Shown here: positions 9,912 to 18,275 of the stretch, one piece after another
Numbering within the stretch: position 1 is the stretch's first letter
Layout of the letters: every line of letters begins with the position of its first letter
Assembly: GCF_029871205.1 (NCBI RefSeq)
Contig: NZ_SSOJ01000138.1
Span: forward strand, 31,738-72,870
Direction: 5' to 3'
From: Pseudomonas sp. BN417
GTDB lineage: Bacteria; Pseudomonadota; Gammaproteobacteria; Pseudomonadales; Pseudomonadaceae
DNA length: 41,133 nucleotides
Translations under genes and position numbers: made by a program
Notes under the pieces: model-generated
Told to the model about the DNA's origin: nothing
Seen by the model: the letters and a program-made list of their open reading frames with translations, nothing else
The model's database searches: none

Positions 9912-10493
9912 TCAGGTTCCCTGCAACAAAGGTTGCAAGGCTTTATCGATGGCTTCCCGCGCCCTGAAGATGCGGGATCGCACAGTACCCACCGGACACT
10001 GCATCACACTCGCAATGTCTTCATAACTAAGACCATCGAACTCACGCAAAGTCAGCGCCGTGCGTAAATCTTCCGGCAGTTGCTGGATGCTCCGGTGCAC
10101 CGTGGCCTCGATCTCGTCGCGTAGCAGGGCTCGCTCCGGCGACTCGATATCCTTGAGGGCGTGGTCGCCGTCATAAAACTCGGCGTCCTCAGCACTTACA
10201 TCACTGTCCGGCGGACGTCTTCCACGTGCCACCAGATGGTTTTTCGCCGTATTGATGGCGATGCGGTACAGCCAGGTATAAAAGGCGCTGTCACCGCGGA
10301 AGTTGCCGAGTGCGCGGTAAGCCTTGATAAAGGCTTCCTGGGCTACATCCTGGGCTTCCTGGGCGTCGTGCACGAATCGCACGATCAGCCCGAGAATCTT
10401 GTGCTGGTACTTCAGCACCAGCAAATCGAAAGCCCGCTTGTCGCCCTGCTGCACCCGCTCGACCAGCTGCTGATCCTGTTCCTGGGTTAGCAT
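9912..10493 (-). CDS. algU: RNA polymerase sigma factor AlgU (RpoE/sigma-22)
   Basis: AlgU is the ECF sigma factor for envelope stress and alginate genes, held by MucA at the membrane. The 193-residue length equals the P. aeruginosa protein. Region 2 is seen as DLLVLKYQHKILGLIVRFV and AFYTWLYRIAINTAKNHL; region 4 as REFDGLSYEDIASVMQCPVGTVRSRIFRAREAI. I used the ATG of MLTQEQDQ, since the upstream in-frame extension runs through the predicted promoter at 10553-10579. It leads the algU-mucA-mucB operon (31-nt gap to mucA) and is divergent from nadB. Confidence 0.97.
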   Translation of the reverse strand: MLTQEQDQQLVERVQQGDKRAFDLLVLKYQHKILGLIVRFVHDAQEAQDVAQEAFIKAYRALGNFRGDSAFYTWLYRIAINTAKNHLVARGRRPPDSDVSAEDAEFYDGDHALKDIESPERALLRDEIEATVHRSIQQLPEDLRTALTLREFDGLSYEDIASVMQCPVGTVRSRIFRAREAIDKALQPLLQGT

Positions 10494-10552
10494 GAACACT
10501 CCTCGTCGGTCTCGAAGGGGTGCTGCGCCAGCCAGTGGATCGGCCTGCCAAA

Positions 10553-10579
10553 ATAGACTCGGGCGTTGCGCAAAAGTTC
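10553..10579 (-). promoter_or_regulatory. AlgU-type autoregulatory promoter of algU
   Basis: The minus strand has GAACTT (10579-10574), a 16-nt spacer, then TCTAT (10557-10553). This is close to the known AlgU/sigma-22 consensus GAACTT-N16/17-TCTGA. It would start transcription near 10546, about 53 nt before the algU ATG, and fits the known positive autoregulation of algU in P. aeruginosa. Confidence 0.7.
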
Positions 10580-10764
10580 TCCCCTCCAAGCAAGCTTCCT
10601 GCAGATTGATCTTTTCTCATCTGCACGGAATGGCGCAGCATGGCCACGGGCCATGCTGCGCCGAATATAAGTCGCTTGATCTACAGGCATCCCGGTTGCA
10701 CATTTCATGTGCATTCGTTGCGTCAATGTAAGCAAGCACCGTCTCTTCAAATGGGTGACCCTGA

Positions 10765-10791
10765 ATGGAACCTGAAAGACTTAAAAAGTTC
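10765..10791 (-). promoter_or_regulatory. Possible second AlgU promoter, weak -10
   Basis: A second GAACTT on the minus strand (10791-10786), followed by TTTAAG and, after 16 nt, TCCAT (10769-10765). The -35 is perfect and the -10 poor. GGAAC and GTTCC also form an inverted repeat (10768-10792). In P. aeruginosa algU is known to have several promoters. Confidence 0.3.
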
Positions 10792-10877
10792 CCTGGCGCC
10801 ACACATGGTCATAAGCGCGCTATTTTGCCGCCCACCCCGGCTATATACTAGCCGCCGCTTTTCTCGCGGGAACCGAT

Positions 10878-12494
10878 ATGAGCCAACATTTCCAGCAAGA
10901 CGTATTGGTCATCGGCAGCGGCGCCGCCGGCCTGACCCTGGCCCTCACCCTGCCCTCGCACCTCAATATCGTGGTGCTGAGCAAGGCCGATCTCAGCAAC
11001 GGTTCGACCTACTGGGCCCAAGGCGGCGTGGCCGCGGTGCTGGACGATACCGACACGGTCGATTCCCATGTCGAAGACACCCTGGTCGCCGGTGCCGGCC
11101 TGTGCCGCGAAGACGCCGTACGCTTCACCGTTGAGCATAGCCGCGCGTCCATCCAATGGCTGATCGACCAGGGCGTACCCTTCACCCGCGACGACGAGAA
11201 CGCTCGCGAGGATGGCGGTTTCGAGTTCCATCTCACCCGCGAGGGCGGCCACAGCCACAGGCGCATCATCCATGCCGCCGACGCCACCGGCGCAGCCATC
11301 TTCAATACCCTGCTGGAACAGGCCAAGAAGCGGCCGAACATCCAGTTGCTGGAGCAACGCGTCGCCGTCGACCTGATCACCGAGCGCAAGCTCGGCCTGG
11401 AGGGCCAGCGCTGCCTGGGCGCCTATGTGCTCAACCGCAACAGCGGCGAAGTGGACACCTACCATGCGCGCTTCACCGTGCTCGCCTCCGGCGGCGCGGC
11501 CAAGGTCTACCTCTATACCAGCAATCCCGACAGCGCCTGCGGCGATGGCATTGCCATGGCCTGGCGCGCCGGCTGCCGGGTGGGCAACCTGGAGTTCAAC
11601 CAGTTCCACCCGACCTGCCTCTATCATCCGCAGGCCAAGAGCTTCCTGATCACCGAAGCCGTTCGCGGCGAAGGCGGCCTGCTCAAGCTGCCCAACGGCG
11701 AGCGCTTCATGCAGCGCTTCCACCCGCGCGCCGAACTGGCCCCGCGGGATGTAGTGGCCCGCGCTATCGACCACGAGATGAAGCGCCTGGGCGTCGACTG
11801 CGTCTACCTCGACATCAGCCACAAGCCCGCCGAATTCGTGAAGAGCCACTTCCCCACCGTCTACGAGCGCTGCCTGGACTTCGGCATCGACATCACCCGC
11901 GAGCCGATACCGGTGGTCCCCGCGGCGCACTACACCTGCGGGGGCGTGGTGGTGGACCAGCATGGCCGTACCGACATTCCCGGCCTCTACGCCATTGGCG
12001 AAACCAGCTTCACCGGCCTGCACGGCGCCAACCGCATGGCCAGCAACTCCTTGCTGGAATGCTTCGTCTATGGCCGCTCGGCCGCGGAAGACATGGTCCG
12101 CCAACTGGACGAAGTGCCAATGCCGGCCGACCTGCCGACCTGGGACGCCAGCCAGGTGACCGATTCGGACGAGGACGTGATCATCGCCCACAACTGGGAC
12201 GAGTTGCGGCGCTTCATGTGGGACTACGTCGGCATCGTCCGCACCAACAAGCGCCTGCAGCGCGCCCAGCACCGGGTGCGCCTGCTGCTCAGCGAGATCG
12301 ACGAGTTCTACAGCAACTACAAGGTCAGCCGCGACCTGATCGAACTGCGCAACCTGGCACTGGTGGCAGAACTCATCATCCGCTCGGCCATGCAGCGCCG
12401 CGAAAGCCGCGGCCTGCACTACACACTGGACTACCCCGACCTGTTGCCGGAGGCCAAGGACACTATCCTGGCGCCGCCCACCTTCGGCGACTGA
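10878..12494 (+). CDS. nadB: L-aspartate oxidase
   Basis: NadB oxidises L-aspartate to iminoaspartate with FAD, the first step of de novo NAD synthesis; NadA then makes quinolinate. The 538-residue protein has the FAD dinucleotide motif [13 protein letters not shown] (about residues 11-23), the flavin/substrate segments [11 protein letters not shown] and [20 protein letters not shown], and the C-terminal helical domain ([26 protein letters not shown]). Length matches the P. aeruginosa protein. It is divergent from algU and its last 32 nt overlap the 3' end of ygfX on the opposite strand. Confidence 0.97.
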   Translation: MSQHFQQDVLVIGSGAAGLTLALTLPSHLNIVVLSKADLSNGSTYWAQGGVAAVLDDTDTVDSHVEDTLVAGAGLCREDAVRFTVEHSRASIQWLIDQGVPFTRDDENAREDGGFEFHLTREGGHSHRRIIHAADATGAAIFNTLLEQAKKRPNIQLLEQRVAVDLITERKLGLEGQRCLGAYVLNRNSGEVDTYHARFTVLASGGAAKVYLYTSNPDSACGDGIAMAWRAGCRVGNLEFNQFHPTCLYHPQAKSFLITEAVRGEGGLLKLPNGERFMQRFHPRAELAPRDVVARAIDHEMKRLGVDCVYLDISHKPAEFVKSHFPTVYERCLDFGIDITREPIPVVPAAHYTCGGVVVDQHGRTDIPGLYAIGETSFTGLHGANRMASNSLLECFVYGRSAAEDMVRQLDEVPMPADLPTWDASQVTDSDEDVIIAHNWDELRRFMWDYVGIVRTNKRLQRAQHRVRLLLSEIDEFYSNYKVSRDLIELRNLALVAELIIRSAMQRRESRGLHYTLDYPDLLPEAKDTILAPPTFGD

Positions 12495-12915
12495 ACCCCA
12501 GCCTCACCCGCAACCGGCGGTGCTGCTCGCGATCCAGGGCATCCGCCGGGATACACAGCCCCCGCCCCCACCACTGCCCCGGCAAGCGAAATCGCAGGAT
12601 CACCGCGACCGGCAGCGCCATGCTGTCCGGCCGCAGCTGCACCGGCCGCCAGCCATCGGCGGCGCGCCAGAGCTGCCAGCCGTCCTCGTTCAGACGCAAA
12701 CCGGTAAAGGCGCTGGGGGAATTCAGCAGGATCTGCCTGGGCAGGCACCAGGCGGCATGACCCAGACAGACCAGCACGCCGGCAATGCGCGCCCAGGGCG
12801 GCAGTTCGGCGAGCAGCAAGGCCAGGATGGCCAGGCACTGCAGGGTCAGGTAGAGGGCCAGCAGGCGCCGCGACGGGCGCCAGTGGCATTCGAAGGCGTT
12901 ACTTGGGCTGGACAC
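12463..12915 (-). CDS. ygfX: YgfX-like membrane protein
   Basis: The 150-residue product has two adjacent hydrophobic helices (about residues 17-55, [20 protein letters not shown] and [17 protein letters not shown]) followed by a soluble, Trp- and Arg-rich C-terminus with [10 protein letters not shown]. That plan and its place directly after sdhE match the YgfX/CptA family. In E. coli YgfX was reported as a membrane toxin paired with YgfY (SdhE), but that role is disputed and uncertain here. The start is GTG, 17 nt inside the end of sdhE. Its 3' end overlaps nadB tail-to-tail by 32 nt. Confidence 0.75.
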   Translation of the reverse strand: MSSPSNAFECHWRPSRRLLALYLTLQCLAILALLLAELPPWARIAGVLVCLGHAAWCLPRQILLNSPSAFTGLRLNEDGWQLWRAADGWRPVQLRPDSMALPVAVILRFRLPGQWWGRGLCIPADALDREQHRRLRVRLGFSRRRWAAPG

Positions 12916-13153
12916 GATCCAGGATCATGCGAACCATGCGCAGCAGATCCGCATCCTCCGGCTCGCCACGCTGCATGAACCAGCCGAACAGGTCCTGGTC
13001 TTCGCACTCCAGCAGTTTGCGGTAGCGGGCCTGGTCTTCGGCGTCGAGGCTGGAGTAGACCTCCTTCACGAAGGGCACCAGGAGCACGTCCAGTTCGAGC
13101 ATGCCGCGGCGGCTGTGCCAGAAGAGTCGATTGAGTTCAGTTGCGTCGGCCAT
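12899..13153 (-). CDS. sdhE: FAD assembly factor SdhE
   Basis: SdhE (YgfY/CptB family) is a small cytoplasmic protein that promotes covalent flavinylation of succinate dehydrogenase SdhA and fumarate reductase. The 84-residue product has the family hallmark RRGMLELD (residues 15-22; the RGxxE motif is the flavinylation-critical element), with [11 protein letters not shown] in the second half. I start it at [10 protein letters not shown], which gives the usual length; a longer frame exists upstream but crosses the promoter. It is divergent from ygfZ and overlaps ygfX. Confidence 0.93.
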   Translation of the reverse strand: MADATELNRLFWHSRRGMLELDVLLVPFVKEVYSSLDAEDQARYRKLLECEDQDLFGWFMQRGEPEDADLLRMVRMILDRVQPK

Positions 13154-13180
13154 CACAGCGCCTCCAGGGAAGAGGCGCGC

Positions 13181-13186
13181 ATTATA
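13181..13186 (-). promoter_or_regulatory. Probable -10 element of sdhE-ygfX
   Basis: A perfect TATAAT on the minus strand lies 28 nt before the sdhE ATG. No clear -35 is present at 16-18 bp (best GTGCCC), so the promoter may depend on its -10 or on an activator. Confidence 0.4.
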
Positions 13187-13212
13187 ACCACAGCCGCCTC
13201 CCCGGGCACCCG

Positions 13213-13241
13213 CTGACAAGCCACCGGCGGGACTCTATGAT
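13213..13241 (+). promoter_or_regulatory. Sigma-70 promoter of ygfZ
   Basis: CTGACA (13213-13218), a 17-bp spacer and TATGAT (13236-13241) form a strong sigma-70 promoter, each hexamer one mismatch from consensus. Transcription would start near 13248, about 25 nt before the chosen ygfZ ATG. This supports the ATG at 13273 over an upstream in-frame ATG inside the -10. Confidence 0.65.
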
Positions 13242-13272
13242 GGCGCCCCAGACTTTTTTCCAGCGATCCGCA

Positions 13273-14220
13273 ATGGCCGACTCAGCATTCTTCTGTCCGC
13301 TCACCCATGAAGGCCTGCTCGCCGTCCGCGGCGTGGATGCCGCGAAGTTCCTCCAGGGCCAGCTGACCTGCAACCTCAGTTACCTGGACCAGGCCACCAG
13401 CAGCCTGGGCGCCCGCTGCACCCCCAAAGGGCGGATGATCTCCAGCTTTCGTATCCTGGCCGAAGGCGACGGCTTCCTCCTGGCGCTGTCCAGCGACCTG
13501 ATCGACGCCCAGTTGGCCGACCTGAAAAAGTACGCCGTGTTCTCCAAGTCCAAATTGACCGACGAAAGCGCCGACTGGGCGCGCTTCGGCCTGAGCCGGG
13601 GCGATGGCGCCCTGCTCGCCCTGGGCCTGGATCTGCCGCAGACCGTCGACAGCGTCGCCCGCGAAGGTAACCTGATCGCCCTGCGCCTCTCCGATGGCCG
13701 TGCCGAACTCTGGGCACCCCAGGCCGAAGCTACCACGCTCCAGGCACGCCTCGCCGCGCAGTTGCCGCTGGCCGCGCTGGACGCCTGGCTGCTGGCCCAG
13801 GTCCGCGCCGGCATCGGCCAGGTCTTCGGCGCCACCCGTGAGCTGTTCATCCCGCAGATGATCAACCTCCAGGCCCTGGGCGGCGTCAGCTTCAAGAAGG
13901 GCTGCTACACCGGCCAGGAAATCGTCGCCCGCATGCAGTACCTGGGCAAACTCAAGCGCCGTCTCTACCGCCTGGCCCTGGCCGAAGGCGAGGTGCCCGA
14001 GGCCGGACTCGAACTCTTCTCCCCGGTACATCAGAGCTCGGTGGGCGAAGTGGTGCTGGCTGCCCCGGCAGATGGCGCTGGCGGTTGCGAGCTGCTCGCC
14101 GTCCTCCAGGAAGATGCTGTCACCGATGGCCGAATCCACCTGGGCGCCGCCGACGGCGCTGCCCTGAAGCTGCTCAGCCTGCCCTATACCCTGGACGCCG
14201 ACCGCGAAATCCAACGCTAG
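13273..14220 (+). CDS. ygfZ: Folate-binding protein YgfZ
   Basis: YgfZ is a folate-binding relative of the glycine-cleavage T protein that supports maintenance or repair of certain [4Fe-4S] enzymes such as the tRNA-modifying MiaB. The 315-residue protein carries the diagnostic KGCYTGQE motif (within FKKGCYTGQEIVARMQYLG, about residues 213-231), whose cysteine is functionally important in E. coli. The N-terminal segment GVDAAKFLQGQLTCNL is also typical. The ribosome-binding site is weak, so the start rests on homologue length and the promoter at 13213-13241. It is followed by an HDOD gene 31 nt downstream. Confidence 0.92.
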   Translation: MADSAFFCPLTHEGLLAVRGVDAAKFLQGQLTCNLSYLDQATSSLGARCTPKGRMISSFRILAEGDGFLLALSSDLIDAQLADLKKYAVFSKSKLTDESADWARFGLSRGDGALLALGLDLPQTVDSVAREGNLIALRLSDGRAELWAPQAEATTLQARLAAQLPLAALDAWLLAQVRAGIGQVFGATRELFIPQMINLQALGGVSFKKGCYTGQEIVARMQYLGKLKRRLYRLALAEGEVPEAGLELFSPVHQSSVGEVVLAAPADGAGGCELLAVLQEDAVTDGRIHLGAADGAALKLLSLPYTLDADREIQR

Positions 14221-14251
14221 CCCGCCCTTGCCGGCCCTGAAGAGAACTCCA

Positions 14252-15088
14252 ATGAGCAAGCTTGCCGACAAAGTGCAACAGGAACTGATCCAGGCCATCG
14301 ACAACGACGAACTGGTGCTGCCGACCCTGCCGGAGGTGGCGCTGCGCGTGCGCGAGACCGCCGAAGACCCGAACGCCAGCATCCAGGACCTGACCAAGGT
14401 AATCGGCAACGACGCGGCATTGACCGCTCGCATCATCAAGGTGGTGAACAGCCCGCTGCTGCGCACCAACAGGGAAATCACCGATCTGCAGATGGCCATC
14501 AGCCGCCTGGGCATCAACTACACCAGCAACCTGGCCACGGGCCTGGCCATGGAACAGATGTTCCAGGCCACCTCCGACGTGGTCGACCGCAAGATGCGCG
14601 AAGTGTGGAACAAGAGCACCGAAATCGCCGGCATCTGCCACGTACTCTGCCGCCACTACACCCGCCTGATGCCCGACCAGGCCACCCTGGCCGGCCTGGT
14701 GCACCAGATCGGCGTACTGCCCATCCTCACCTACGCCGAAGAACACAATGAGCTGTTGTCCGACTCCATCAGCCTCAACCACGTGATCGAGCGTATCCAC
14801 CCCCTGGTCGGCGACCACATCCTGCGCGCCTGGGAGTTTCCGCAACCCATCGCCGCCGTACCCAGCCAGTACCTGGATTTCAGCCGCAACTCGGCCCGTC
14901 CCGACTACGTCGACATCGTCCAGGTCGCCACTCTGCAGAGCTACCTCGGCAGCGAGCACCCCTACACCCAGCTCGACTGGAGCCAGGTACCCGCCTTCGC
15001 CAAACTCGGCCTCGACCCGAATGTCGACATGCAGGCCGACGAAGACCTCTCCGCCGCGATGGACGCGGCCATGAGCATGCTCCAGTAA
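14252..15088 (+). CDS. HDOD domain protein
   Basis: The 278-residue protein is dominated by an HDOD domain (about residues 15-210), opening with LVLPTLPEVALRVRETAEDPNASIQDLTKVIGND. HDOD proteins resemble HD phosphohydrolases but usually lack metal ligands and act as signalling or scaffold modules; here VHQIGVLPI replaces the HDIG-type metal site, so catalysis is unlikely. No sensor or output domain is attached. The ATG follows a weak AGAG site. The gene lies 31 nt after ygfZ and may share its transcript. Its partner is unknown; a second HDOD protein is encoded at 25470-26312. Confidence 0.85.
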   Translation: MSKLADKVQQELIQAIDNDELVLPTLPEVALRVRETAEDPNASIQDLTKVIGNDAALTARIIKVVNSPLLRTNREITDLQMAISRLGINYTSNLATGLAMEQMFQATSDVVDRKMREVWNKSTEIAGICHVLCRHYTRLMPDQATLAGLVHQIGVLPILTYAEEHNELLSDSISLNHVIERIHPLVGDHILRAWEFPQPIAAVPSQYLDFSRNSARPDYVDIVQVATLQSYLGSEHPYTQLDWSQVPAFAKLGLDPNVDMQADEDLSAAMDAAMSMLQ

Positions 15089-15105
15089 TTACCACGCGCA
15101 CTCCG

Positions 15106-15149
15106 CCTTCCAGCGCTAGACTCAGTCATCCCCCGATGTCGCTGGAAGG
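15106..15149 (+). promoter_or_regulatory. Inverted repeat covering the ribosome-binding site of the next gene
   Basis: CCTTCCAGCG (15106-15115) is perfectly complementary to CGCTGGAAGG (15140-15149), a 10-bp stem with a 24-nt loop. The right arm contains the GGAAGG ribosome-binding site of the gene starting at 15156. If both arms are transcribed, the site would be sequestered. A TAGACT sequence in the loop (15117-15122) could be a -10, in which case the left arm would be absent from the mRNA. Confidence 0.45.
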
Positions 15150-15155
15150 ATCCGG

Positions 15156-15911
15156 ATGCGCGCATTGCTGCTCACACTCTGCCTCCTCTGCTGCAGCCTG
15201 GCCGCTGCGGAGGAAGTGCGTCTGACCAACGGTGAATGGGCGCCTTACCTGGGCGCCAGCTTGCCGCACCAGGGCGTGGCCTCGCGCATTGTGGAAGAAG
15301 CCTTCGCCCTCGAAGGCGTAAAGGTTCGCTGGGAGTTCTATCCCTGGGCGCGCTCGCTGCACCTGGCCGAGCGCGGCGAGCGTGCCGGCACCGCCGTCTG
15401 GCTGCGCAGCCCCGAGCGAGACAAGCTTTTCCATGTCAGCGACCCGGTGATCGAGACCGCCTACTACCTGTTTCATCGCAAGGATCGCCCCTTCGACTGG
15501 AAGCAGGTTTCCGACCTCCAGCGCCTGCGTCTGGGCGGCGCCATCGGCTACGACTACGGGGCCGCCTTCCAGCAGGCCGAGCAGCAGCGAAGCCTGAAGG
15601 TGCAGCGTCTGAGCAACGAGGAGCAAGGCTTGCGCATGGTGCTGGCCGGCCGGCTGGACGCCTTCCCCATGGACAAGGTGGTGGCCTTCGCCCTGCTAAA
15701 CGACCAGTTCAGCTCCGCCGAGCGCGCCCAGCTGAGCTTCCACCCCCTGCCCCTGCGCAGCGACAGCCTGCACCTGATGCTGTCCCGCGAGGTGCCCGGC
15801 AATGCCGCGCTGATCGCACGCTTCAACCAGGGCCTGGCCCTGCTGCGGGAAAGCGGCAAGGTTGCCCAGTACCTGATGGAAGTGCAGCAGCAGTTGAGCC
15901 TCGCACCCTGA
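15156..15911 (+). CDS. Periplasmic substrate-binding protein (family 3 type)
   Basis: The 251-residue protein has a cleavable signal peptide (MRALLLTLCLLCCSLAAA/EE, about residue 18) and the layout of family 3 solute-binding proteins: VRLTNGEWAPYLG start, then FYPWARSLHLAERGERAGTAVWLRSPER, SDPVIETAYYLFHRKD and AGRLDAFPMDK. No permease or ATPase gene is adjacent, so it is an orphan that may serve a distant transporter or feed a sensor. The ligand cannot be predicted. A good GGAAGG ribosome-binding site precedes the ATG but lies in an inverted repeat. From memory no such gene sits here in PAO1, so it may be an insertion relative to that genome. Confidence 0.8.
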   Translation: MRALLLTLCLLCCSLAAAEEVRLTNGEWAPYLGASLPHQGVASRIVEEAFALEGVKVRWEFYPWARSLHLAERGERAGTAVWLRSPERDKLFHVSDPVIETAYYLFHRKDRPFDWKQVSDLQRLRLGGAIGYDYGAAFQQAEQQRSLKVQRLSNEEQGLRMVLAGRLDAFPMDKVVAFALLNDQFSSAERAQLSFHPLPLRSDSLHLMLSREVPGNAALIARFNQGLALLRESGKVAQYLMEVQQQLSLAP

Positions 15912-15924
15912 CCCGAGAGGCGCC

Positions 15925-16024
15925 TGTGGGAGCGATTTCAATCGCGATTGGGCAGCGAAGCTGACGCATGGGGACCAGCAGGGCGGACCTGCGGCCCGCT
16001 TTCGCGAATGAATTCGCTCCTGCA
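15925..16024. repeat. REP-like inverted pair
   Basis: Left arm TGTGGGAGCGATTTCAATCG (from 15925) and right arm AATGAATTCGCTCCTGCA (ending 16024) are imperfect inverted copies around a 54-nt centre. The arms match the GTGGGAGCGAATTCATTCGCG class common in Pseudomonas. The element sits between the convergent solute-binding protein gene and tctE, a usual REP position. Confidence 0.7.
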
Positions 16025-16048
16025 ATGGCTTCGACCAGCCTGCATGAG

Positions 16049-17434
16049 TCACGCCGGCGGAAAGCTCACCCGCACCTTCAGTCCCCCGCCAACACCATCG
16101 TGCAGGCTGATTTCGGCCTGATGCGCCCGGCAGATTTCGCCGACTATCGCCAGCCCGAGCCCTGCGCCGCTGCCCTGGGCATTGCGCCGGTAGAAGCGCT
16201 GGAACACTTTGTCGCGCTCTTCCGGCGGAATGCCGCTGCCGTCGTCCTCCACCTCCAGCATCGCTGGTGCACTGACCCGCAGCACCACGTTGCCGCCACT
16301 CGGCGTGTGGGCCAGGGCGTTATCCACCAGGTTGCACAGCAGCTCATTGAGCAGCGTGGGCTCGCCCATTACCCAGGCCTGGTCCTCGGCCTCCAGGGCC
16401 AGGGCGACGCCGCGGGCATGGGCCAGGGGCGCCAGGGCCATGCCCAGTTCGCGGGCCAGTTGACCCAGCTCGATACGTTCGGCGCCGCCTTCGGCGATGG
16501 CCCGCGCACCGCTCTCGATGCGCGCCAGGGACAGCAGCTGGTTGGCCAGATGAGTCAGCCGGTCGGTGTTCTGCGCCGCTTCCACCAGAGTGGCGCGCCA
16601 GACCTCCGGGTCCCGTTCGCGCAACCCCAGGTCGACCCGCGCCTTGAGCGCCGCAAGCGGTGTGCGCAGCTCATGGGACGCGTCGGCGATGAAGTCCGCT
16701 TGGCGCTGAAACAGACCGCGCAGGCGTTCGGTGAACTGGTTCAGGGCATCCACCAGCGGCCGCAGCTCACGCTGCACCGCGACTTCCGGCAAGGGCCGCA
16801 GGTCGTCGACCTGACGCTCTTCCACCGCCAGGCGCAACTTGTTCAGCGGCCTGAGGGCAGCGCTGACCGCCAGCCAGACCAGCACCAGCGCCGCCACCAC
16901 CAGCAGCACCAGGCGCCACAGGCTGTCCACCAGCAGTCCGCGGGCCAGGCGCTCGCGGGCGCTCTCGGTCTCGGCCACGCGAATCTCGGCGATGCCATTC
17001 AGGCCAGGCTCGCTCACCGGCTGCAGGAGGCTGACGACCCGAATGCCCACGCCCTGGTATTCGCCGTCATAGAAGCGCGCCAGGGCCGGGTAGTCGTCGG
17101 TGCGTCTGGTGCCTGGCGGCGGTGGCGGCAGGTTCTCGTAGCCCGATACCAGTTTTCCATCCGGGTCCAGCACCTGGTAGAAGATCCGCCCGGCGCTGTC
17201 GTAGGCGAAGATGTCCAGCGCCACGTAGGGCACGTCGGCCTTCAGACGCCCGTCGGCCTCGTAGAGGCCGTCGGCGATGGCCCTGGCCGAAGCCAGCAGG
17301 GTGCGGTCATAGGCGGTATCGGCGGCGCCACGGGCATTCCAGTATGAACTCAGACTGGCAATCAGCAGCAGCACGCCCAGCATCAGCGCCAGGCGCCGCA
17401 GCAGGCGCCCGCGCAGGCTGCCGGCTTCACGCAT
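16049..17434 (-). CDS. tctE: Sensor histidine kinase TctE
   Basis: The 461-residue membrane kinase has a first membrane helix (about residues 12-31), a periplasmic sensing region (about 32-170), a second helix (about 173-193), a short linker, an H-box DASHELRTPL with phospho-acceptor H254, an N-box NLVDNALAHT, and ATP-lid motifs EDDGSGIP and GAGLGLAIV. It fits the TctE family, which senses tricarboxylates and phosphorylates TctD; the neighbouring opdH-tctCBA genes support this. The start at MREAGS overlaps tctD by 8 nt, so kinase translation follows the regulator. Confidence 0.92.
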   Translation of the reverse strand: MREAGSLRGRLLRRLALMLGVLLLIASLSSYWNARGAADTAYDRTLLASARAIADGLYEADGRLKADVPYVALDIFAYDSAGRIFYQVLDPDGKLVSGYENLPPPPPGTRRTDDYPALARFYDGEYQGVGIRVVSLLQPVSEPGLNGIAEIRVAETESARERLARGLLVDSLWRLVLLVVAALVLVWLAVSAALRPLNKLRLAVEERQVDDLRPLPEVAVQRELRPLVDALNQFTERLRGLFQRQADFIADASHELRTPLAALKARVDLGLRERDPEVWRATLVEAAQNTDRLTHLANQLLSLARIESGARAIAEGGAERIELGQLARELGMALAPLAHARGVALALEAEDQAWVMGEPTLLNELLCNLVDNALAHTPSGGNVVLRVSAPAMLEVEDDGSGIPPEERDKVFQRFYRRNAQGSGAGLGLAIVGEICRAHQAEISLHDGVGGGLKVRVSFPPA

Positions 17435-18098
17435 CCTGGCTCTCCAGCAGGTAGCCCAGACCGCGGAAGGTGACGATGCGCACCGCACTGCCTTCGAGCT
17501 TCTTGCGCAGGCGGTGGATGTAGATCTCGATGGCTTCCGGACTGGCCTCCTCGTCCAGACCGAACACCTGGGAGGCCAGCTGTTCCTTGCTCATCACCCT
17601 GCCCGGCCGGGCGATCAGCGCCTCCAGCACCGATTGCTCGCGGGAGGTCAGGCTGAGGATCTCATCGGCGAGGCTGAAGCGCCGGGTGCCCAGGTCGTAG
17701 ACCAGGGCGCCGCAGCGCTGCTGCTGCTCGCCGCCAAGCACGCTGCGGCGGAGCAAGGCCTTGACCCTCGCCTCCAGCTCGGACAGCTCGAAGGGTTTGG
17801 CGAGGTAGTCATCGGCCCCGAGGTTGAGGCCGTGGACCCGGTCCTTCACCTCGCCACGGGCGGTGAGCATCAGCACCGGCAGGGTCTTGCCACGCCCGCG
17901 CAAGCGCGCCAGCACCTCGAAGCCGTCCATGCGCGGCAGGCCCACGTCCAGCACCGCGAGGGCGTAGTCCTCGCTGGCCAGGGCCAGGTCGGCGGTCACG
18001 CCGTCATGCAGCACGTCCACCGTCCAGCCCGCGCCCTTGAGCACCTGGGCGACGCTTTCGGCCAGTTGGGGATGGTCTTCGACCAGCAGGATTCGCAC
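17427..18098 (-). CDS. tctD: Response regulator TctD (OmpR family)
   Basis: The 223-residue OmpR/PhoB-type regulator has a receiver domain (residues 1 to about 115; phospho-acceptor D51 in LDVGLPRMDG, switch K101 in YLAKPF) and a C-terminal winged-helix domain (REQSVLEALIARPGRVMSKEQL, then IEIYIHRLRKKL). The start is GTG at 18098, preceded by GGAGA with 7-nt spacing; the open frame continues far upstream but only as antisense to opdH. Divergent orientation to opdH-tctCBA suggests it controls them. Family knowledge: TctD governs tricarboxylate uptake genes in Salmonella and Pseudomonas. Confidence 0.92.
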   Translation of the reverse strand: MRILLVEDHPQLAESVAQVLKGAGWTVDVLHDGVTADLALASEDYALAVLDVGLPRMDGFEVLARLRGRGKTLPVLMLTARGEVKDRVHGLNLGADDYLAKPFELSELEARVKALLRRSVLGGEQQQRCGALVYDLGTRRFSLADEILSLTSREQSVLEALIARPGRVMSKEQLASQVFGLDEEASPEAIEIYIHRLRKKLEGSAVRIVTFRGLGYLLESQDA

Positions 18099-18176
18099 GA
18101 CAAGGTCTCCGAAATGGCAGCGATCGGTCAGAAGTTTAACGGCCCATCGCCCACTGTGAACGCCGCGCCGGATTTC

Positions 18177-18217
18177 TTTCAGCCTGAAAGCCTGGCGAAA
18201 GCTTCGCTGCATAGCAT
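18177..18217 (+). promoter_or_regulatory. Candidate TctD operator and opdH promoter
   Basis: A perfect 13-bp palindrome TTTCAGCCTGAAA (18177-18189) overlaps a direct repeat GAAAGC at 18186-18191 and 18197-18202, an 11-bp period typical of OmpR-family half-sites. A possible -10, TAGCAT (18212-18217), follows. The position between tctD and opdH fits a TctD-controlled promoter; binding itself is inferred. Confidence 0.45.
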
Positions 18218-18248
18218 CGCGACAGGGTGGCAAGGACCACCCGTAAAA

Positions 18249-18272
18249 AGCCGGCCCGTGGTTGCGCCGGCT
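18249..18272 (+). promoter_or_regulatory. Hairpin in the opdH leader
   Basis: AGCCGGC (18249-18255) pairs with GCCGGCT (18266-18272) over a 10-nt loop, 27 nt before the opdH start. It could present the adjacent A-rich motif as single-stranded RNA. Confidence 0.4.
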
Positions 18273-18275
18273 TAC

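Larger units (their letters stand above)
10494..10877. promoter_or_regulatory. Divergent algU-nadB regulatory region
   Basis: The 384-bp gap holds no convincing gene. It contains the GAACTT-type sites listed separately for algU and, on the plus strand, a TATACT -10 (10844-10849) about 29 nt before nadB with no good -35. A palindrome-like ATGGCCACGGGCCAT lies at 10639-10653. Confidence 0.5.

Noticed and set aside
10848-12419. 523-codon minus-strand frame opposite nadB
   Set aside because: Antisense shadow of a strongly conserved enzyme; its N-terminal composition is not protein-like.
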